Shown here: positions 1-11,242 of the stretch, piece by piece
Position numbering within the stretch: position 1 is the first letter of the stretch
How the letters are laid out: the number at the start of each line of letters is the position of its first letter
NCBI GenBank assembly: GCA_031769625.1
Contig: JAUIMM010000115.1
Span: forward strand, 18,678,501 to 18,742,500
DNA from: Taudactylus pleione
Taxonomy: Eukaryota > Chordata > Amphibia > Anura > Myobatrachidae
DNA: 64,000 nucleotides
Direction: 5' to 3'
Program-made: the position numbers and the translations under genes
The notes under the pieces: model-generated
What the model was told of the DNA's origin: nothing
What the model saw: only the letters and a program-made list of their open reading frames with translations
Databases searched by the model: none

Positions 1-1634
1 TTGGGACATTGACAGAATTTTCAGATTTTGGCCTCTATGCACCACCACAATCGTTTTGAAATGAAACAAACAAGATGTGATTTAACTGCAGACTTTCAGA
101 TTTAATTTGAGGGTAATTACATCCAAATCAGGTGAACGGTGTAGGAATTACAACAGTTTCAATATGTGCATCCCACTTTTTAAAGGGCCAAAAGTAATGG
201 GACTATCAACTCAAAAGCGATTTCATGGACAGGTGTGGGCTATTCCCTCGTTATTTCATTATCAATTAAGCAGGTAAAAGGTCTGGAGTTGATTCTAGGT
301 GTGACATTTGCATTTGGAATCAGTTGCTGTTAACTCTCAATATGAGATCCAAAGAACTGTCACCATCAGTGAAGCAAGCCATCATTAGGCTGAAAAATAA
401 AAAAAAAAACCATCAGAGAGATAGCAAAAACATTAGGTGTGGCCAAATCAACTGTTTGGAACATTCTTAAAAAGAAAAAATGCACCGGAGAGCTCAGCAA
501 CACCAAAAGACCCGGAAAACCACGGAAAACAACTGTGGTGGATGACAGAAGAATTATTTACCTGGTGAAGAAAAACCCCTTCACAACAGTTGGCCAAATC
601 AAGAACACTCTCCAGGAGGTAGGTGTATATGTGTCAAAGTCAACAATCAAGAGAAGACTTCACAAGAATGAATATAGAGGGTTCACCACAATATGCAAAC
701 CATTGGTGAGCCACAAAAACAGGAAGACCAGATTCGAGTTTGCCAAACAACATCTAAAAAAGCCATTACAGTTCTGGAACAACATCCTATGGACAGATGA
801 GACAAAGATCAACTTGTACCAGAGTGATGGGAAGAGAAGAGTATGGAGAAGGAAAGGAACTGCTCATGATCCAAAACATACCACCTCATCATTGAAGCAT
901 GGTGGTGGTAGTGTCATGGCGTGGGCATGTATGGCTGCCAATGGAACTGGTTCCCTTGTATTTATTGATGATGTGACTGCTGACAAAAGCAGCAGAATGA
1001 ATTCTGAAGTGTTTCGGACAATATTATATGCTCATATTCAGTCAAATGCTTCAGAATTCATTGGACGGCGCTTCACAGTGCAGATGGACAATGACCTGAA
1101 GCATACTGCAAAAGCAACCAAAGAGTTTTTTAAGGCTAAAAAGTGGAATGTTATGCAATGGCCAAGTCAATCCCCTGACCTGAATCCGATTGAGCATGCA
1201 TATCACTTGATGAAGACAAAACTGAAGGGAAAATGCCCCAAGAACAAGCAGGAACTGAAGACATTTGCAATAGAGGCCTGGCAGAGCATCATCAGGGATG
1301 AAACCCAGTGTCTGGTGATGGCTATGCGTTCCAGACTTCAGGCTGTAATTGCCTGCAAAGGATTTGCAACAAAGTATTAAAAAGTGAAAGTTAGATTTAG
1401 GATTGTTTAGTTTGTCCCATTACTTTTGGCCCCTTAAAAAGTGGGAGGCACATATAGAAACCGTTGTAATTCCTACACCGTTCACCTGATTTGGATGTAA
1501 TTACCCTCAAATTAAATCTGAAAGTCTGCAGTTAAAGCACATCTTGTTTGTTTCATTTCAAAGCCATTGTGGTGGTGAATAGAGGCCAAAATATGAAAAT
1601 TCTGTCAATGTCCCAATAATTATGGACTTGACTG
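1..1634 (+). mobile_element. Tc1-like DNA transposon, copy 1 (left tip outside window)
   Basis: Long inverted terminal repeats of about 210-230 bp enclose a single transposase gene. The left repeat (1 to about 210) and the right repeat (about 1405-1634) both carry the blocks CCAAAAGTAATGGGAC and GGTGTAGGAATTACAAC, in opposite orientation. The right end reads GACTG followed by TA at 1635-1636, the expected Tc1/mariner target duplication. The first roughly 20 bases of the left end fall before the window; they are visible in the sister copy at 51596-53235. The two copies are near identical by eye, so the family moved recently. Related elements of this type are widespread in fish, lampreys and frogs (family knowledge). 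Confidence 0.95.
342..1380 (+). pseudogene. Tc1-like transposase (DD34E), frameshifted near N-terminus
   Basis: This is a cut-and-paste transposase gene. The natural start is most likely the ATG at 342, because the sister copy reads through the same start into the helix-turn-helix. Here an A-rich stretch near 395-413 has lost the frame, and the long open frame resumes at 439 and gives 313 residues. In that frame the paired-like DNA-binding region covers roughly residues 1-90. The catalytic triad is intact: D120 (in WTDETK), D217 (in MDND) and E252 (in NPIEH), with exactly 34 residues between the second D and the E. The C-terminus (ATKY) is complete. One oddity is L in place of the usual P after the DND motif. 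With the frameshift the product would lack part of its DNA-binding domain. Confidence 0.9.
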
Positions 1635-1636
1635 TA

Positions 1637-2120
1637 TATCTACTGTATATCAGTCTCTTTATAAGCAATCCAAGTGCAGGTACTATATACATGATCTGTT
1701 TTTGTTTTTTTTTAATACAGGAAAGATACGATTTCTATTCTGTATTTTGCTGATTAGTTTATTTGGAATAATTTGACTTAAAATTCACACACACACACAC
1801 GTTAATATTCTTTATATTTCCCTATTGGCATTGGGTGGCTATATTATGATCGAAACATATAATCTTGAAAGACAAATATTCCAAAAAACTATTATAAACA
1901 AGCCAATGACCGTTTAAATGCCTTTAGGAATCAAGGTTATCTGGATAACCTTCTTCACTCAGCCCTTTATGAGTTTTCTTAAATAGAGAGGACATTGTTT
2001 TTGGATCATAAATTCAACTCTCCAAATACTCAAGATGGAAGATCATTAGCTTTCCTCTCTCATTATTTATTTTATTCTAATATTGAAAAAATATATAGTA
2101 TAAAAACTTCTCGTTAAAAC
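1637..2120. other. Intergenic AT-rich spacer
   Basis: I see no gene here. It holds a short CA run near 1786-1801 and T-rich tracts. It separates two unrelated Tc1-type insertions, each bounded by TA. Confidence 0.6.
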
Positions 2121-2122
2121 TA

Positions 2123-3726
2123 CAGTGCATCCGGAAAGTGTTCACAGTGCTTCACTTTTTCCACATTTTGTTATGTTACAGCCTTATTCCAAAATGGAAT
2201 AAATTAATTTTTGTCCTCAAAATTCTACACATAATACCCCATAATGTCGTGTAAAAAGTTTTTTGAGATTTTTGCAAATTTAATAAAACAAAAAAAAATA
2301 AAATCACATGTACATAAGTATTCACAGCCTTTGCTCAATACTTTGTTGATGCACCCTTGGCAGCAATTACAGCCTCAAGTCTTTTTGACTATGATGCCAC
2401 AAGCTTGGCACACCTATCTTTGGCCAGTTTTGCCCATTCTTCTTTGCAGCACCTCTCAATCTCCATTAGGTTGGAAGCGTACCACACAGCCATTTTCAGA
2501 TCTCTCCAGAAATGTTCAACCGGATTCAAGTCTGGGCTCTGGCTGGGCCACTCAAGGACATTCACAGTGTTGTCCTGAAGCCACTCCTTTGATATCTTGG
2601 CTGTGTGCTTAGGGTCGTTGTCCTGCTGAAAGTTGAACCATTACCCCAGTATGATGTCAAGAGCGCTCTGGAGCAGGTTTTCATCCAGGATGTCTCTGTA
2701 CATTGCTGCATTAATCTTTCCCTCTATCTTGACTAGTTTCCCAGTTCCTGCCTCTGAAAAACATCCCCACAGCATGATGCTGCCACCACCATGCTTCACT
2801 GTAGGGATGGTATTGGCCTGGTGATGAGCAGTGCCTGGTTTCCTCCAAACATGACACCTGGCATTCAGACCAGAGAATTTTGTTTCTCATGGTCTGAGAG
2901 TCCTTCAGGTGCATTTTGGCAAACTCCAGGCAGGTTGCCATGTGCTTTTTACTAAGGAGTGGCTTCCGTCTGGCCACTCTACCATACAGGCCTGATTGGT
3001 AGATTGCTGCAGAGATGGTTGTCCTTCTGGAAGATTCTCCTCTCTCCACAGAGGAATGCTGTAGCTCTGACAGAGTGATCATCGGGTTCTTGGTCACCTC
3101 CCTGACTAGGGCCCTTCTCCCCCAATCACTCAGTTTAGACGGCTGGCAAACTCTAGGAAGAGTCCTGGTGGTTCCGAACTTCTTCAATGTATGGATGATA
3201 GAGGCCACTGTGCTCATTGGGACCTTCAAAGCAGCAGATATTATTCTGTACCCTTCCCCATATTTGTGCCTCAAGACAATCCTGTCTCGGAGGTCTACAG
3301 ACAATTCCTTGGCCTCATGCTTGGTTTGTGCTCTGACATGCACTGTCAAGTGGTGGGACCTTATATAGACGGGTGTATGCCTTTCAAAATCATGTCCAAT
3401 CAACTGAATTTACCACAGGTGGACTCCAATTAAGCTGTAGGAACATCTCAAGGATGATCAGTGGAAACAGGATGCACCTGAGCTCAATATTGAGCTTCAT
3501 GGCAAAGGCTGTGAATACTTATGTACATGTGATTTCTTATTGTTTTTTTATTTTTATTTTTTATTAAATTTGCAAAACTCTCAAAGAAACATTTTACACG
3601 TTGTCATTATGGGTTATTGTGTGTAGAATTTTGAGGAAAGAAATTAATTTATTCCATTTTGGAATAAGACTAACATAACAAAATGTGGAAAAAGTGAAGC
3701 GCTGTGAATACTTCCCGCATGCACTG
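2123..3726 (-). mobile_element. Second Tc1-like transposon, older family
   Basis: The element is bounded by TA at 2121-2122 and 3727-3728. Its terminal repeats begin CAGTGCATCCGGAAAGT on the left and end GCATGCACTG on the right. They extend inward about 200 bp with matching blocks (ACATTTTGTTATGTTA left, its complement right). The family differs from the one at position 1: ends and transposase diverge clearly. Transcription of its transposase is on the minus strand. Many substitutions and an internal deletion make it older than the flanking copy. Confidence 0.93.
2335..3340 (-). pseudogene. Tc1-like transposase, internally deleted
   Basis: Reading on the minus strand, the N-terminal helix-turn-helix (ELSVDLRDRIV and following) is present in an open frame from about 3340 down. 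A deletion right after ILWS near 2885 removes the first catalytic aspartate. The frame then shifts, although the downstream motifs can still be read: KHGGGS-like glycine run, [10 protein letters not shown] with the second D, SPDLNPVEHFW with the E, and a C-terminus ending near 2335. There is also an in-frame stop in the region of QGDFNF/ILG about 2650. The gene is dead. It encoded a DDE transposase of the Tc1 type. Confidence 0.88.
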
Positions 3727-3728
3727 TA

Positions 3729-4809
3729 TATACTGTTCTAAAGACCACAAATAACTGAATGTGCCAAGATGGAGTTTAGGAGATTTAATAAACTCAAGAA
3801 CAAATTAACTCCAATGTATTATTACTTTCAAATATGAATTTGCTAAACATAATTGTAATTAATTTAGTTCATATACAACTTTTTTTTAACAACTGACAAT
3901 TTTGTCAATGGGCAATAATCATTTGTGATTAATTTTACCCAGTATAGCTGTGGAATCCTGTACATTGAATTTACTACTGGAACACAAGGCAGCATATAAC
4001 AGCTCATGTCTGTAGAAAGACAAAACAGCATAATGTTGTTACAAATTGGTGCAGTAATATTATGGTGTTAAATGCAGCACAAAATACAATCATTTTCTAG
4101 GGCCTCTCTAATCCAGATTCCATTAGAGTAAAGTTTAATGTTTAGCCTCTTGAAAAGCCACTGCTTTATAAATACAGCCATATTGTATGTTATTTCCATC
4201 ATAACTAACCTAAATTTGTAAACTGCTTACTTAATCATTCAATGGAGCAAACTCATCTAAGATATCCTAAATTGTGCTTGGCACATTGACGACAATAATA
4301 CATCACTTGCCTGATTAACTTAATCTTTACATTCAATACTAAAAAGATTTAATTTAAATTTTGTCATGAAAGTACAACCTATGGAATTCTGCCCCTAAAA
4401 CACTTGCTAAATCTGTTCTATAATCTGCTGATACCAGAATACCCCTTATACTTCCAGTTGGAGATCCTCCATGGGTCGCACAATTAGTTAGCAGTTGGCA
4501 AGTGAATCTGGCAATTTAAAGTACTTCATTGTCCAACTGCCCCAGGTGGTCTTAGCAGTTCTATGGTCAAACACGTTATTGGCATTCTTGCCATTTTGGG
4601 CTTCGATTTATGAGAATATCAGTCACGTATATATAGGAAACATTTTCAGAACTAAAAGATATTTTAGAAAAAGTTCTATTGGTGGGGAAAGAGCTTGTTC
4701 TCTGCACCTTAGGCTTCATTTATAAAATCCTAGGTAAGCACAGAATAAACAGCCTTAAAAAGTAAAAACAATTCTAAAATTGTTGGTAACAGAATTTATA
4801 CTCAACTGT
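3729..4809. other. Intergenic AT-rich spacer
   Basis: About 1.1 kb of AT-rich sequence between a Tc1-like element and a DIRS element. I see no exon-like segment, no convincing ORF and no terminal-repeat pair. Confidence 0.55.
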
Positions 4810-5014
4810 AAATGAGAGATATGGTAAGAACTTACCCTTGTTATCTCTCTTTCTTCGAAGTCCATAGAGTCTGCAGGGTTGACCTTGAGGGTATAGGTTG
4901 GGAACCAAATCCGGGCACCACGCAGTTAAAGCTTTCAGCTCCCAGGATGCACTGGGACCACTCTCTCTATAACCCCGCCCCCACACCAGAGGCAGCTCAG
5001 TTTGTAAGTTGCCA
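4810..5014 (+). repeat. DIRS copy 1 left inverted terminal repeat (element 3' end)
   Basis: The inner part, about 4862-5014, pairs with 10782-10910 in reverse complement. The outermost roughly 50 bp (GAGATATGGTAAGAACTTAC and on) have no partner in the right terminal repeat but pair with 5141-5192. That is the usual end-specific extension of DIRS elements. Confidence 0.88.
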
Positions 5015-5125
5015 AAGGCCGGAGGAGGAAAGAGAGAAAAGACTGGAACACACAAGAACCATACTCACAGAGAAGGAGACGGGAAACCGGTGACCAGTAA
5101 CACCGCCCATATGAAGCCAGGTGCG

Positions 5126-5803
5126 TCAGGGCTGGTGCCCTGTGGACTTCGAAGAAAGAGATAACAAGGGTAAGTTCTTACCATATCTCTCATTTTCTTC
5201 TTCATAGTCCACAGGATTGACCTTGGGGATGTCCCAAAGCAGTCCTTGTAAGGGTGGGGATGCTCCTGTGCTGAGAGGAGAATCCATTGCCCAAAGGAAG
5301 CATCCTGATAGGCAAAGGAATCCAATGCATAGAATCTTAAAGAGGTCTTGATAGAAGACCACGTGGCCACCTTGTAAGGCTGAACAGCCAAGGCGCCACA
5401 GCGAGCTGCCCACGAGGGGTCCACAGCCCGAGTAGAATAAGCATCAACAGAAACTGAAAGACCTTCCAATGTTGAGGTCCAATGTTTGTTTATTGGCCGG
5501 CAATCCTTTCCCGTGAAATCCATAGAGCACAAATAAGGAGTCTGGTTTCTGGAAGGAACTGGAACGGACCACATAAATCCTTATATGCTGGACCACAGGC
5601 ATTGAGGCCACACCAGCCGAGAGGATTGGTGACTGAAATGTCTGTACCATAAGTTCCTGAATAATACGGAACTTAAAAACCACTTTAGGAAGAAACACAG
5701 GGCGAGTGCAACTCACAACCCTGTCTTGGTGAAATATCCAGAAGAGGGAGCCACATGAGAACCCTCCCAATTCTGACACTCTCCTGGCAGATGCAAATGC
5801 CAT
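5126..5803 (-). pseudogene. DIRS tyrosine recombinase, decayed
   Basis: The catalytic core of a tyrosine recombinase is split over two frames. The first catalytic arginine region reads ASARRVSEL near 5785. The second box, HxxR in relatives, reads AYSTRA near 5430, so the histidine is replaced by tyrosine. The nucleophile region reads SLRFYALDSF near 5330, with the tyrosine kept. The order and spacing match the second copy at 58968-59580. The enzyme integrates the circular DNA intermediate; this copy would be inactive. Confidence 0.82.
5141..5230 (+). repeat. DIRS copy 1 internal complementary region
   Basis: The first half (5141 to about 5197) is the reverse complement of the left terminus (4810-4866). 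The second half (about 5195-5230, starting TTCTTCATAGTCCACAG) is the reverse complement of the right terminus. Together they equal the complement of a joined right end plus left end. In the DIRS-1 replication model this segment templates completion of the ends and circle formation. Confidence 0.85.
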
Positions 5804-6284
5804 AATAAAGAGTCTAAGCTTTAGGCCACGTAAGGGCTATCAAAGCTAGTGGTTCAAATGGAGGGCCTACGAGGGCACGAAGAACCACTACCAAATCCCA
5901 AGTAGCCCCTAGGGGGGATAAAGTGAGGCAGAATCCAGAAAACACCCTGAAGGAGGGACTGGATACCCGGGAGTGGAGCAATTCCACATCCTAACCATAC
6001 TGACAGTGCAGAGACCCGCACTATCAGGGAGGCCAGGCGGAGGGCTAGACCCAAGCCAGCTGGAAGGAATGCCCGAACGTCTGGAAATCCAAAACACCTG
6101 AGGATCGTAGCTACAGGTATGATACCATAAGAATTATGTATGCCACATGCTGTGGTAGATCCCAGGAAAAGCTGGCCAACACGCTCTAAACACCCCGATG
6201 ATGACAGAGCCAGAGAAGCCTTAGGACCACAGTAGGGACGCAGTCAAAGACAAACGATCCAGGTCCATGGAAAGGCAAGGACCC

Positions 6285-7916
6285 TCAGACAACAGGTCTG
6301 GATATTGAGGCAGCAGGAAAAGAGTGTCGATGGAGAGACTCCGAAAATCTAAGTACCAGTGACATCTGGGTCAATCTGGAGCCACCAGCAGGACAGTACC
6401 TCCGTCTTGAATGAATTTCCGAAGAACTAGAGGAAGAAGGGAGACCGGAGGAAACAGGTACACAAATTTGAAGGACCACTTCACTGACAACGCATCACCG
6501 AAGACCGAAGGTTGCTTCAGTACCTCTAGTTCTGGACCCTAACACCGGCAGTGTGTGATAGAGTCAGGAGGCCACGAGGACCATCCCTGGGAGGCCCCCT
6601 CTGCTCACTAGGAGTTGAAACCTCTCTTGGAGAAGAGACCAGTCCCTGGAATGCACGTCGTGACGGCTGAGGAAGTCTGCTTCCAAATGGAGAATTCCCG
6701 GAATGAACCCTGCAGAGATGGCCGGAAGGAGACCCTTGGTCTATTATAGAATGTGTGACACCTCTGTCAATGCTGCCCAACTACGAGTGTCTCCTAGACG
6801 TAAGCCACTGTTGTGACACAGTCGGACTGAACCTTTACAGGTTTACCGTGAAGTAGGTGTTAGGCCAGAGCTAGCGCCCAAGACAGCTTGAAGTTCCAAT
6901 AAGTTGATTGGCAGGGCGGAAATTACAGACGTCCAACTGCCCTGGAAAGGAGTGCGGTCTGGTCTCTGCGCCCAAGATACTGGCATCCGTTGTAAGGAGT
7001 ACCCTAGATGAGATGGCCATAGCCACCCAGAGACAGATGCAACTCCGGAGAGAGCATTATCGTCTGAACAGTGATCCGATGGGGAAACCTGTTCCCTCTG
7101 AAGAGGATCAGTTTTTGTAAAGGCTTGGAATGGAACTGAGCATATTCCACCCTTCCAAAGGTAGACACCCTGTATTCCACTCGTAGTTGAAGAGTGGAGA
7201 TCTTGTCTGACGTCAGAAGGATTCTCCGATTCTGAGAATCCAGCAGGGCTCCCAGATGAATCATACCCTGTGAAGGATTCAGGGAGGACTTTTCCCCAGT
7301 TGATTAACCATTCGTGCTTGTGAAGGAAAGCAATGGTTAACTGGAAATGGCTTTAAAGTAATTTTGGCGATCCTGCTAAGAGCAGGAGGCCATCCAGATA
7401 CAGGAACAGTCGGATATCCTGAGTAGGTGGGCTGTCATAAAAGCCATAAATCTGGTAAACCCCGGTGGGGCTGTGGACAGTCCAAAGGGCAGAGCCCGAA
7501 AATTGGAAGAGTTGCTATGGCACAGCAAACCGGAGCTAACGCTGATGAGAGGGCTCTATAGGTACCTGTAGGTATGTGTCCTGAACATCCAGCGATACCA
7601 TAAAGTCCCCAGGTTCCATAGCTCAGCTGATGGAGCGTAGGGGTTCCCTCCTGAACTAGGCACCTTTAGGAATTGGTTCAGGAATTTGAGAGAGGATAGG
7701 CCAATGAGGACCATTCAGGCTCTGAACCAGAAACAAAGTAGAATAACCAGTCCATTGCTGAGAGTGTGGGGCTGGCAGAATTACCCGATTACCGCAAGAA
7801 CTGTATAGCTTTCTGGATGTGTAAGGCCTTGTTCGGGTCTGAAGAAGGGCCTTAGTAGCAAAACATGTGGGGAGGCCGTCTGAGCAATGAGAGGGCGTAC
7901 CCATAAGAGATGTCAA
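6285..7916 (-). pseudogene. DIRS reverse transcriptase and RNase H, heavily decayed
   Basis: Fragments in several minus-strand frames align by eye with the cleaner pol gene of copy 2. They include the N-terminal RT part (about 7916-7656, with TGYSTLFLVQ and PILSQ) and the RT C-terminal part (about 7264-7004, with GALLDSQNRRILL and YAQFHS). Scattered RNase H/connection remnants lie at 6780-6285. Stops and frameshifts are numerous. No complete catalytic motif set can be read. Confidence 0.75.
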
Positions 7917-8619
7917 CTCTTACCCAAGCATCTGTGGTGACTTGAAACCAGCACTGGGCGAACTGAAAAAGTCGGAATCTCACTCTGGGATCCCCTAGAT
8001 GAAGACCTGTCCCGTCAGGCTGAAGGGCGATGTCCAGATCTGCTCGGCACTGGGTATGGCGGCTCTCAAGGAGGCCGAAAGCCTAGGAAAAGACTGGCCT
8101 TTAAGCTGTCCCCGAGGACCAAAAGACTCAACAGATTTAGTCCCAGGCCTTGTAGTGGGAGTAGCTGAAGGCGGAAATTTGCCGTTAGTGACACTGCCAA
8201 TGGTGCTACAATCTTGTCAAGGTCAGGACCAAACAAGATCTCCCCAATATAGGGTATCTATTTTAAGGCCTCTTGGAGTCCACCTCTGCCTTCCATGAGC
8301 GCAGCCCTAGGGTATGGCGGTGGATACAGTCGCAGCAGAAACCCTAAAGGTTAGGAGACTGGCGTCCAATGTTGTTACTCCAACCTATGAAACTACATAT
8401 TGAATGTGAGCAACAAAAGGCAGCTGATTCCCAGAAGTTTTTGAGGGAAAAAGCTCCACAAATGCATCAGCTCAGCACTCAATAACATTAACCACCCATG
8501 CGATAAGCCATGGTTGGACGGGCAACAGCCCCTGAAAGCGAGTACATTCATTTCAGGCAAAGTTACCACCTATGGATCCGTAAAATCTGTCTGGGCAGGG
8601 ATGGGAGGCGTAGTAGCGC

Positions 8620-9420
8620 TCTTAATTAGACGAGTAGCATGAAAATCCACCCCAGGAGGTGATTCCCATTACTTGCAATGACCCTCAGGGAGGGAATGGG
8701 AAACAAGAGGCCAAACGCTTTTGTGATACCTCTTATCTGGCGATAGCCAGACCCCTGCCATGTGATCCACCCGCTGGTCAGCGAAGGGGAAAACAGCCGA
8801 AGACACATTAATGCTTAAACTGAGGGTGATTTGATTTAGGTGCAGGTTCGACATCCTCTATAACTAGGATGGACTTGACAGCCAGCACCAGAACAGGGAT
8901 AATACTACTTGATTTAGGCTCCCCTCGTGTGAGAGGGATAGGAGTCCGATACATCATCCAGTTCACGCTTGGCTGATGATCTATGTTAGACAGCAGTGCA
9001 GACTTGGAAATAACCACAGGGCGTTTATTACGCCACTTTGTGTTTCGTAGAAACGACATCCACCCAGAGTGGCTGTTGCGGTAGTGCATGCAGGGGAAAT
9101 GACAGACTGTTGTGGTACCTGAGGGAATTGCATGTACTGTGAAAAACCCCGGTAGGGAGCTATAGTCTGTTAAACCCCCAAAAACCTGTGCAATACCCTG
9201 AGATGAAAGGATAGCATGTTGATGTAACCCCAAGTGAAATACAACAATGGGGTCCGCCAGGCGATTCGCAATGGAGGCCAGGGTCTTGTAAGGGGCCCGG
9301 CACCTGATGGCGCCGTATACATAACCCTGAGTCAAATCCTCCATACTCATACCTGCAGTACATGACTTGCAGGATAGCAAAAATGGGTGTAGTATCGTGC
9401 TCTACTTCCTGGTCAGACAT
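8620..9420 (-). pseudogene. DIRS gag-like gene, decayed
   Basis: These broken frames lie in the position occupied in copy 2 by a gag-like ORF with two CxxC pairs. They include an acidic segment starting MSDQEVEH near 9420 and a segment with SCKSCTAG near 9370. Assignment is mainly by position and by nucleotide similarity to 62300-63333. Confidence 0.6.
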
Positions 9421-9721
9421 ATCTGACTAACAATCATCGTGGAAATATTAAGCAGCGCTATACTGGTCCTGACTGGCGCTAAGATTAGCTGCAGGGACCC
9501 ATTATCAGCGTATGCAACACACAGTTCCACCTAAAATATGGCAACGGGCAGCACGCAACAGTATGTGACCAACCTCACAAATATTGACAAGTATATATAT
9601 GTGAGGTCTCAGAACCACCCTAAGCACACCTGTATTAGGGCAGATTGTAAAGAAAAGGGATAGATATACACTTACAGGTGAGAGAAAAAGCACAGTCAGC
9701 GCTAGCATAAGTCACATACAA

Positions 9722-9724
9722 TGC

Positions 9725-9762
<38 letters not shown>

Positions 9763-9997
9763 GTTCTGTAGGACCGGCACTCTGCTATACTCTGCTATAC
9801 TAGCAACAATGTGCCCCAGTGCCTTCCGCAAACAATTAGATAAGCGAGAAGAATCAGCAGCACTTGGAGACTGTGAAAAGGTGTTTAATGTGTACCCAGC
9901 ACCAACGTTTCGGGGCCACACGCCCCTTTGTCAAGGTAAGTAACAGGTACCTGTTAAACACCTTTCACAGTCTCCAAGTGCCGCCGATTCTGCTCGC

Positions 9998-10035
<38 letters not shown>
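9722..10035. mobile_element. TA-microsatellite-flanked inverted-repeat insertion carrying a hammerhead-like fold
   Basis: Copy 2 of the DIRS element lacks this block (compare around 63485-63540), so it is a later insertion. It is flanked on both sides by runs of TA (about 9725-9759 and 10000-10024, the latter running into CA). Its core is an inverted repeat: GCACTTGGAGACTGTGAAA near 9868 and its complement near 9966. Between the arms lies a compact hairpin described separately. No coding capacity is visible. Confidence 0.7.
9864..9985 (-). ncRNA. Hammerhead-ribozyme-like motif (variant, probably inactive)
   Basis: On the minus strand the order is: long stem I arm (about 9985-9950), TTGACAA (9934-9928), an extra A, stem II GGGGC-GTGTG-GCCCC (9926-9912), GAAAC (9911-9907), a short loop, GGGTAC, and the other stem I arm (to about 9864). 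This is the type I hammerhead layout seen in Penelope-like elements (family knowledge). Conserved core positions G5, A6, A9, G12, A13 and A14 are present. C3 and G8, which pair in the active fold, are U and A here. Activity is therefore doubtful. Confidence 0.5.
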
Positions 10036-10037
<2 letters not shown>

Positions 10038-10781
10038 CATATAATATACTGCAAATGGCACTACATTCAACTGCCCAGATTCAGTGTCTGGGAAGGCTAT
10101 AGCGCTGTGTACACTGACCTGAATGGTGAGGTACGCAGGGGGACTGGGCCAACTGCCATCCTAGGAGATCTGCTGCTGCACCAAAGAGATAAAATGGCCG
10201 CCTGTAGACCTCATAGGAAGAGTGGCCCACGGAGGAAGCAGCTCAGGGACGTCAGACCTTGCTCTGGAAAGGCGCGCTGAGCTGAGGGAAGGAGCCGCTG
10301 TAACAGGGAAGGCTGCCTCCCCTGGCCGACTATTAACCCCTGGGACGCCGGCTTCCCGTTGCCGAACTATAAGTCCCTGGTAGTCTAGTGTACACGCGGG
10401 GTATGGGGGGGGGGGGCCCGCCGCCACTGCCAGCGCCTCCGGTCCCCAGAGACCGGAGGCAAAGACTGCATATACCCGCGGGTCAGCGCAAGCGGTGACC
10501 TGCGATCTTACCTGTTCCCTGGCGATCCGGCAGCAGTCCTGGGCACCCGCAGAGTCCGGCTAGCACAGACTCTGGGGTCCTGCCATGATCCCCAGATCTG
10601 TACAGACGTTGCGACGCCGGCGGGTGGAGGAGTGGCAGCTTGGACATCCAATGGACATTCCGACACTGTCGCTCGGACGAGTTCGAAAAATAAAATTAAA
10701 TTAAAACTCATAAAATAAAATTAAGCTTAGGGGCTGCTAATCAGCCCCCCCTGCGATAACGGTGACAGACTCCGGCAAGGC

Positions 10782-10950
10782 ACCAACTTAAAACTGAGGT
10801 GCCTCTGGCTTGGGGGCGGGGTTATAGGGAGAGTGGACCCAGTGCATCCTGGGAGCTGAAAGCTTTAACTGCGTGGTGCCCGCATTAGGTTTCCATCCTA
10901 TATCCCCAAGGTCAACACTGTGGACCCCCTATGGACCCTGAAGAAATATT
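10782..10950 (-). repeat. DIRS copy 1 right inverted terminal repeat (element 5' end)
   Basis: Reverse complement of the inner left terminal repeat, with the shared blocks GGGGGCGGGGTTATAGGGAG and CCAGTGCATCCTGGGAGC. The outer tip, ending near AAGAAATATT, is matched in reverse complement by the second half of the internal complementary region. It would hold the element's promoter by analogy. Confidence 0.85.
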
Positions 10951-11040
10951 AGTAGCGCTTAGTAGTAGTAGTAGTATTCGTAGCTCTTTCAAACAGACCA
11001 GCGGCTCTCAGAATCTTCTATTCAAACATCTGTACACTCA

Positions 11041-11239
11041 GGCGTCTATTTACTAAGCAGTGTTCTGAGACAGAGTGAAAAGTGATAAGTCTGTGATAAG
11101 GTGCCAGCCAATCAGCTCCCAACTGTCATTTTTCAAACACAGCCTGTGAGATGGCAGTTGGGAGCTGATTGGCTAGCACCTTATCACAGACTTATCACTT
11201 TTCACTCTGTTTCATAACACTGCTTAGTAAATAGACCCC
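11041..11239. mobile_element. Palindromic MITE with 3-bp TCA target duplication
   Basis: The element folds almost completely on itself: the arms run from GGCGTCTATTTACTAAGCAG to its near complement ending TAGACCCC. TCA at 11038-11040 is repeated at 11240-11242. A 3-bp duplication with a G-rich end suggests the PIF/Harbinger superfamily (inference). A diverged relative lies at 55711-55889. Confidence 0.88.
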
Positions 11240-11242
11240 TCA

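Larger units (their letters stand above)
4810..10950 (-). mobile_element. DIRS-type (tyrosine recombinase) retrotransposon, copy 1, decayed
   Basis: This is a 6.1-kb element with inverted, not direct, terminal repeats. The left end (4810-5014) and right end (10782-10950) share, in opposite orientation, blocks such as CACGCAGTTAAAGC and CCCAGGATGCACTGG. Reading on the minus strand the order is gag-like, reverse transcriptase, RNase H, tyrosine recombinase, then an internal complementary region (5141-5230) beside the 3' terminal repeat. This is the hallmark DIRS plan. All genes are interrupted by stops and frameshifts. A roughly 300-bp TA-flanked insertion (9722-10035) sits between gag and the 5' terminus. 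The second copy at 58513 allows segment-by-segment comparison. No target duplication is expected or seen. Confidence 0.92.
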
